Part shown: in pieces, positions 58,642 through 64,000 of the stretch | Position numbering within the stretch: the stretch's first letter is position 1 | Layout of the letters: each line of letters starts with the position of its first letter | NCBI GenBank assembly: GCA_030144725.1 | Contig: JASKMD010000012.1 | Coordinates: 9,742,392-9,806,391 of the forward strand | Direction: 5' to 3' | Length of the DNA stretch: 64,000 nt | DNA from: Haematococcus lacustris | Lineage: Eukaryota > Chlorophyta > Chlorophyceae > Chlamydomonadales > Haematococcaceae | Made by a program: the position numbers and the translations under genes | The notes under the pieces: generated by a model | What the model saw: the letters and a program-made list of their open reading frames with translations, nothing else | Database searches by the model: none | What the model was told of the DNA's origin: nothing

Positions 58642-60110
58642 CGCTGATCGACTGGGCTGTCAACCACACGAACCCTAGCCAGCAACTTACTGGAGCCCTA
58701 TCGCGCGTCAGCGCGTGGGCCCATAACCTGTTGGAAGAGCACGGGCAGACGCGGACACCAGTTCAGGGTAGTTACATTGATCTGCCACAACTGCTAACGC
58801 GCAACCTTGCGTCAACCTTGCGCAACCTTGCGCCTACCTGTTGGAAGAGCACGGGCAGACGCGGACACCAGTTCAGGGTGCCTACGACTGCCGGGTGTCT
58901 GCCCTAAATACGGCAGTCACACTCGCACTCATCGCGGCCGGGCCGCTGGCAGGCACACCCTACAATCCCGGTGCTTGATCTCAACTGCACCGGGAGGGTA
59001 TGCAACTAACAAAACTGCAGCTAACACACATCCAGCGCCTTGCTGAGACCCTGCAACATACTAGGCTGCACAACCTTACACCAACCTGCTCCTTGCAGGT
59101 CCCTACACAACCTGCCCTATGCAGAGCCTCATCTCTATCACCACAACCAGCCTGCTCAAACAGAGAACACATAGCTGCACTCCTGCCCTATGCAGAGACG
59201 CCTTACACCAGCAACAACACATACCTGGCCACCTCTAGGCACAGAGCACACCCGACATGTGATCACCAACAACATCACCCTGCTCAAGCAGAGAACAGTA
59301 CCCTGCAGTGCACCAGCCTGCAGAGAGCCACATCATGCACCTGGCAGTCTATCTAATCTATCTACCAGGCATTGTCTGAAACTGTCAGAAACGACAAGCA
59401 GGGCAAAGTGGCATGGGGGCCAGCCCAGTAGTCATATCTCGACGTCTTGGCATGCACTCTCATCTGACCCAGCACCATTCGCCACCCTTCGCCGCTTCTC
59501 CAACCCACAGTTCTACTGTCGACATCGCTCTGGGACGACTTGGTCGACCATTTGCAGCTCAACTCTAAAATTAGCGGAGCCCCACAGCGGAGAGCTCGGA
59601 TGCCCTTCTACGCTTCTATGAGGAGAACACCTTGCACAGGTACAGTCGCGGTTGTTGCACCGTCGCATCCCGCTTCGAGCGAGACCTCCAGAGCCGCAGT
59701 CCCATCGCATCAGCCCTGTTGGCATCAGCCACAAAGACGGCACACAGCACATCTCTCGCTTCATTGCACCCTGTTGGCATTAGCCACAGAGACGACACAC
59801 ATCTCTCGCTTCATGCACCCTGCTGGCTTCAGCCACAGAGATCATCAGCTACAGCCTACACTCCTGCATTCCTTGCAGAGACTAGGGCAACATCATACAC
59901 AACATGGCAGCAAAGCTATCCAGCCTAGCAGCCCGCCGCATAGCTGCACAGCATGCGCACACACTTGCAGCCCAGGTAGCACCAAAGGGAGCAGACATAC
60001 ATCAGGGCAGCAGAGCTACACAGCCCAGCAGCCTGCCAGAACACTCAAGACGCATAGCGCACGGCATGCGCACATCATGGCAGCCCAGGTAGCACCTGAG
60101 GTAGCACACA
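58642..60110. other. non-coding or decayed DNA right of the copia fragment
   Basis: Holds two direct copies of ACCTGTTGGAAGAGCACGGG and its flank (about 58727 and 58837, 110 bp apart), GCGCAACCTTGC repeats, and tandem CACCCTG(T/C)TGGC(A/T)T units near 59700-59840. Short ORFs only. Confidence 0.5.
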
Positions 60111-60492
60111 ACAACGGTCAACTTGACCACATCCCAGGCAAACTCAACGTGGGGGCGGACGCGCTATCCCATAGGCCTGACTATCACGTGTATGCTCACA
60201 TCATGCAGCTGCACACACTCAAATCGGGCATCACCGCCCAGGGCACAGATCACTCGCACTCTGTCACCCAACAAATCATACTTGCTGGCAAATCATGCCA
60301 GTTCGCAATCGAGGGCAATTTGTTGTTCCACACTGGCTGAGGGCTCCGCAGGTTTTATATCCCTGTTGGCACAATGGCTCCAACCTGACATGTGAGGCAC
60401 ATGATACACCCATCGTCTTGGTTAGGGACAAGGCATATGTCTGCGTATGTCCCACCACTCTGGTCAAGCACTATGCAGCCGGCATGGACTGA
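60111..60492 (+). pseudogene. degenerate gypsy RNase H-integrase relic
   Basis: Reads NGQLDHIPGKLNVGADALSH and RPDYHVY, the RNase H C-terminus of gypsy elements, then FAIEGNLLFHTG and a stop. After a frame change it reads EAHDTPIVLVRDKAYVCVC and KHYAAGMD, a decayed copy of the integrase zinc module (HD-x-P ... GH-x-G-x-x-KT). Not related closely to the intact element at 15553. Confidence 0.65.
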
Positions 60493-60904
60493 TCACCCAT
60501 TGCAACCTGCGCTGAACACAACTACCACATCTTCTTTTTCTCAGTTTCTGTCACGATGGTTTCTTCAGTCAGCTTGGAAGGAGGAGGAGAACGAGACGAC
60601 GGTCAGCTCAAGACTCTGATTTCATAGTTTCAGCATGGTTTGCATGGAGCTCGTTGCATTTGTTTGTCTGTTAAATAAGGCCTGTTCCTGCCTGCCTGTC
60701 ATTGCCTGCCTGTCTATGCTTGCTGTGGCATGATCACTCGTAGAAAAGATCGCATTATACGTGCCACCTAAGGGTGCTTTTTTTTCTGATGGAAGTCTTC
60801 AGTTTCTCATTGGCAAGCCAACGTACTTGACAAAAAAATCAACTCCAAGTGGCTGGCGAGATTTGATCGTTTGACTGTCGTGCACTTCTGTGAGGGCAAC
60901 CAGT
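60493..60904. other. possible old gypsy 3' end
   Basis: A purine tract GGAAGGAGGAGGAGAACGAG near 60577 could be a PPT of the relic element. Otherwise nothing supported. Confidence 0.3.
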
Positions 60905-60985
60905 ACTGGTTGAGGTCCAGTACTGGTTGCTAACCAGTACTGGCCCTTAACCAGTACTGGTTGCCATCCAGTACTGGTTGTCAGC
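60905..60985. repeat. short CCAGTACTGG palindrome cluster, 5 copies
   Basis: Five copies of CAGTACTGG(T/C), mostly followed by TTG, spaced about 16 bp. Same core as the large array at 62225-63175. Confidence 0.9.
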
Positions 60986-61104
60986 TTTGGTAGGGTTAGG
61001 GCATGGAGATATCAAAGTTTCCGCGTATCACATTCAAGCCTTCCCATGTGTGGTACTTGCATCGCTGGTCTTAGCGCTTCGCTGTAAGCTCCCCAAGTTG
61101 TCTA

Positions 61105-61265
61105 CGTCGATGTGCGATGTGCGATGTCCAGTCGATGTGCGCTACAATGTGCGCTACAATGTGCGCTTGTGATGGGTTAACACCTCTCCATACTGCCAAG
61201 TCTTTCTGACGTGCGATGTCCAGTCGATGTGCGCTATCATGTGCGCTTGTAATGGGTTAACATCT
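61105..61265. repeat. about 80-bp tandem duplication
   Basis: GTGCGATGTCCAGTCGATGT, then GCGCTTGT(G/A)ATGGGTTAAC, appears twice (about 61119 and 61211). Confidence 0.7.
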
Positions 61266-61487
61266 CTCTATAATGTCAAGTCCTATGGATGAAGCAAGTA
61301 TGCTTACAGACAATTGGATGATAGCTGAAGGGTTAGGGCTGAGGACTGAGGTCAGGGCTGGGAGCCTTGGTTAGGTACTGAATAGGCACCGACTACAACA
61401 AGAGGACAACACGCAATAACACATTGCATGTGCTATCACTCACTAAGCAATGCCATTGAGATTACTATGTACGTGTGTTTGTTATCA

Positions 61488-61905
61488 CTATCCCTTTACA
61501 TTACGGGGAAAGTAAGAATTTTTATTTTCCCGTAAAAAACAGCTCCGAGACCTCTTTGACCTCGCGCTCCGAAGAAGTTGCGCTGCTCGCCACATCGGTG
61601 AGCAGGCTGTGTGCGTGGCTGTAGGATGCCGGAGACAGCGTGGCTTCCGCGGAGTTTTACTGTAACCGCTACGTAACCGCTGTTTTTACTGGAAAAGTGC
61701 AGAACATTTACTGTAACCGCTGCTTAACCGCTGTTTTTACTGAAAAAGTGCGGAAGTTTTACTGTAACCGCTGCGTAACCGATATTTTTACTGAAAAAGT
61801 GCAGGCGCCGTCGACAAAGCTGGGCGTCGCAAACGCTTTGATGCTGCGCGCTTATCTTGTAGACGTACTAGCCCGGAACCAACCCGTAATGTAAAGGGAT
61901 ACTGT
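61488..61905. mobile_element. about 415-bp TIR element with internal 54-bp repeats
   Basis: TATCCCTTTACATTACGGG at the left and CCCGTAATGTAAAGGGATA at the right are inverted. Inside are three copies of a roughly 54-bp unit with TTTACTGTAACCGCTGCGTA and TTTTTACTGAAAAAGTGC (61655-61805). No target duplication was confirmed. Confidence 0.55.
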
Positions 61906-62224
61906 ATAATGTCTCGGCCCGCGCTGTTCACGTTCAAATAACAACCTCGGCCTCGTCTCAAGCTGCGTAAACGACTCGGCTACGCCTCGTCGTTTACTGC
62001 AACTTTCGACGAGGTCTCGGTCGTTATTTTCCCGTAACAGCTTGGCCTCCGACATTATACTATACATCACTAACATTACATAGTACACTGCTTCGCATGC
62101 TATGTAGCATCAACCAAGACACTCCATCCGTCCTCTATCTCATTCCCTCTTCTCATGCAAGGCGACCTCAATGTGATGAAGGTAGTCGTCCAAGCTCCAG
62201 CCCCTGCAAAGCGACACAGAGTCT
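61906..62224. other. no gene recognised
   Basis: Contains TATTTTCCCGTAA near 62024, echoing the same string near 61525. Confidence 0.3.
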
Positions 62225-63175
62225 GTCTGGCTGGCTGTGACCAGTACTGGCTGGCTGGCTGTGACCAGTACTGGCTGGCTGACCAGTACTGGCTGGCTGG
62301 CTGTGACCAGTACTGGCTGGCTGGCTGTGACCAGTACTGGCTGGTTGACAAGTACTGGCTGGCTGGCTGACCAGTACTGGCTGGCTGACCAGTACTGGCT
62401 GGCTGGCTGTGACCAGTACTGGCTGGCTGTGACCAGTACTGGCTGGCTGACCAGTACAGGCTGGCTGGCTGTGACCAGTACTGGCTGGCCTACCAGTACT
62501 GGCTGGCAGGCTGTGACCAGTACTGGTTGGCTGACCAGTACTGGCTGGCTGGCTGTGACCAGTACTGGCTGGCTGACCAGTACTGGCTGGCTGGCTGTGA
62601 CCAGTACTGGCTGGCCTACCAGTACTGGCTGGCTGACCAGTACTGGCTGGCTGGCTGTGAACAGTACTGGCTGGCTGACCAGTACTGGCTGGCTGGCTGA
62701 CCAGTACTGGCTGGCTGACCAGTACTGGCTGGCTGGCTGTGACCAGTACTGGCTGGCTATGACCAGTACTGGTTGGCTGACCAGTACTGGCTGGCTGGCT
62801 GTGACCAGTACTGGCTGGCCTACCAGTACTGGCTGGCTGACCAGTACTGGCTGGCTGGCTGACCAGTACTGGCTGGCTGGCTGTGACCAGTACTGGCTGG
62901 CCTGACCAGTACTGGCTGGCAGGCTGTGACCAGTACTGGTTGGCTGACCAGTACTGGCTGGCTGGCTGTGACCAGTACTGGCTGGCAGACCAGTACTCGC
63001 AGGCTGGCTGTGACCAGTACTGGCTGGCTGGCTGTGACCAGTACTGGCTGGCCTACCAGTACTGGCTGGCTGACCAGTACTGGCTGGCTGGCTGTGACCA
63101 GTACTGGCTGGCTATGACAGTACTGGCTGGCTGACCAGTACTGGCTGGCTGGCTGTGACCAGTACTGGCTGGGGC
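62225..63175. repeat. CCAGTACTGG array, about 40 perfect copies
   Basis: The palindrome CCAGTACTGG alternates with GCTGGCTGTGA, GCTGGCTGA, GCTGA or GCCTA spacers, 17-24 bp period, with about five mutated copies. No CRISPR-like unique spacers. Confidence 0.95.
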
Positions 63176-63850
63176 AGTAACAGCAGGGGGGCAGGGGGGC
63201 AGGGGGGCTGCAGCAGCAGACAGTAGGCAGCAGATAGTAGGCGCAACCAGCGCTGGTGCCCCCCCATTCAGCAGCAGGGTCACAGCAGCAGCAGCAGCAG
63301 CAGGGGGGCAGCAACAGCAGTAGGGGGGCAGCAACAGCAGTAGGGGGGGCAGCAGCAGCAGCAGCAGCAGGAGTAGGGGGGCAGGGGGGCTGCCGCAGCA
63401 GGGGGTCAGGGGGGCTGCACCAGCTGGGTTACAGCCCCCCCATTCAGCTGCAGGGTTACAGCAGCAGCAGCAGCAGCAGGGGGGTTGGAGGGCAGCAGCA
63501 GCAGCAGCAGCAGTAGGGGGGCAGCCACAGCAGTAGGGGGGCAGGGGGGCAGGGGGGGCAGGGGGGCAGGGGGGCAGGGGGGCTGCAGCAGCAGGGGGGC
63601 AGGGGGGCTGCAGCAGCAGCAGCAGGGGGGCAGGGGTGCTACAGCAGCAGATAGTAGGGGCACTATAGCACCTACCTACCTTTTGGCTGCTTGATGACTG
63701 CTGCTGGAATGGGGGTGGTTGTGTAGGGAAAGTGGAGGAGATGTGTTCATCAGACCTGCAATCATCAGACCTGCAGTAGGGGGGCAGCAACAGCAAGGGG
63801 GGCAGCAGCAGCAGATAGTAGGGGCACTATAGCACCTACCTACCTTTTGG
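63176..63850. repeat. GGGGGGCAG / CAGCAG low-complexity region with a long direct repeat
   Basis: Alternating G runs and CAG runs. A direct repeat of about 70 bp (CAGCAGATAGTAGGGGCACT through CCTTTTGGCTGCTTG) occurs near 63643 and 63800. Confidence 0.85.
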
Positions 63851-64000
63851 CTGCTTGCTATGACTGCTGCTGGGAAGGGGGTGGGAGTGGAGGATTGAAG
63901 GCGGGGAGGGAGGGTAGATGTGGAAGGCGGGAGGCAGGGAGGCGGGAGGCGGGGAGGGCGGGGAGGCTCAGTTGGGTTTAAATGGGCGGGGTGGCTTGAA
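63851..64000. other. G-rich tail of the window
   Basis: GGGAGGCGGGAGG-type repeats; no gene. Confidence 0.5.

Noticed and set aside
62225..63175. CRISPR-like array
   Set aside because: The repeat is a 10-bp palindrome with short, near-identical spacers, in a eukaryotic genome, without cas genes.
63053..63796. 247-codon Cys/Pro/Leu-rich minus ORF
   Set aside because: Product of G-run and CAG repeats plus the CCAGTACTGG array; no domain.

Overview
The window looks like a nuclear segment from a GC-rich chlorophyte green alga, probably chlorophycean/volvocalean. The reasons are a hydroxyproline-rich (Ser-Pro-Pro) cell-wall-type gene with many small introns, a plant-type CFIm25 gene, a plastid-type DUF2358-SOUL gene, candidate TGTAA polyadenylation signals, CAG/CTG-rich introns and abundant G-rich satellites. 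A Haematococcus-like alga is only a guess. Nothing bacterial is present.

Layout. (1) 1-13682 (+): most of one very large gene, 11 recognisable exons, about 3,090 residues in the window. It is a proline-rich ectodomain built from phase-1 exons that begin with an (A/G)PPWW motif, followed by two alpha/beta-looking segments, one transmembrane helix and a cytoplasmic tail. (2) 14429-14775: a small inverted-repeat MITE. (3) 15553-21843: a complete, very young Ty3/gypsy chromovirus with 434-bp LTRs, GTTAA target duplication, gag, and a pol ending in chromodomain plus PHD finger. It sits inside an older LINE-like reverse transcriptase remnant (15203-15552 and 21844-22101, minus). (4) 22405-24541 (+): CFIm25/NUDT21, complete in five exons. 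(5) 25227-29809 (-): a DUF2358-SOUL haem-binding protein in ten exons, convergent with CFIm25. (6) 30517-37517: unrecognised gene pieces (one spliced gene, one AT-hook ORF, one SAP-like ORF) interleaved with a 1.35-kb TIR element. (7) 38100-44640: tandem repeats (a 44-bp hairpin repeat, G-rich minisatellites, a GGGCT array, a 500-bp assembly gap, a different 44-bp satellite). (8) 44660-54263: a probable DNA-transposon pair, a 2-oxoglutarate/Fe(II) oxygenase-like gene (-) divergent from a tnp2/CACTA-like transposase (+). The transposase has a 4.18-kb intron packed with 43 copies of a GTAC-centred palindrome plus GGGCT/GGGGC arrays. (9) 54180-56933: a 2.75-kb foldback element with 1.1-1.3-kb arms that truncates the transposase on its left and a Ty1/copia gag-protease ORF (56934-58641, -) on its right. 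(10) 58642-64000: a degenerate gypsy RNase H-integrase relic, a small TIR element with 54-bp repeats, a second palindrome array (CCAGTACTGG, about 40 copies) and CAG/G-rich low-complexity DNA.

Only three or four genes look like host genes: the PPWW wall/membrane protein, CFIm25, DUF2358-SOUL and perhaps the 30.5-kb gene. The rest is nested mobile elements and satellites. Exon models were built by hand from GT-AG (one GC-AG) boundaries with matching phases. No database search was run.
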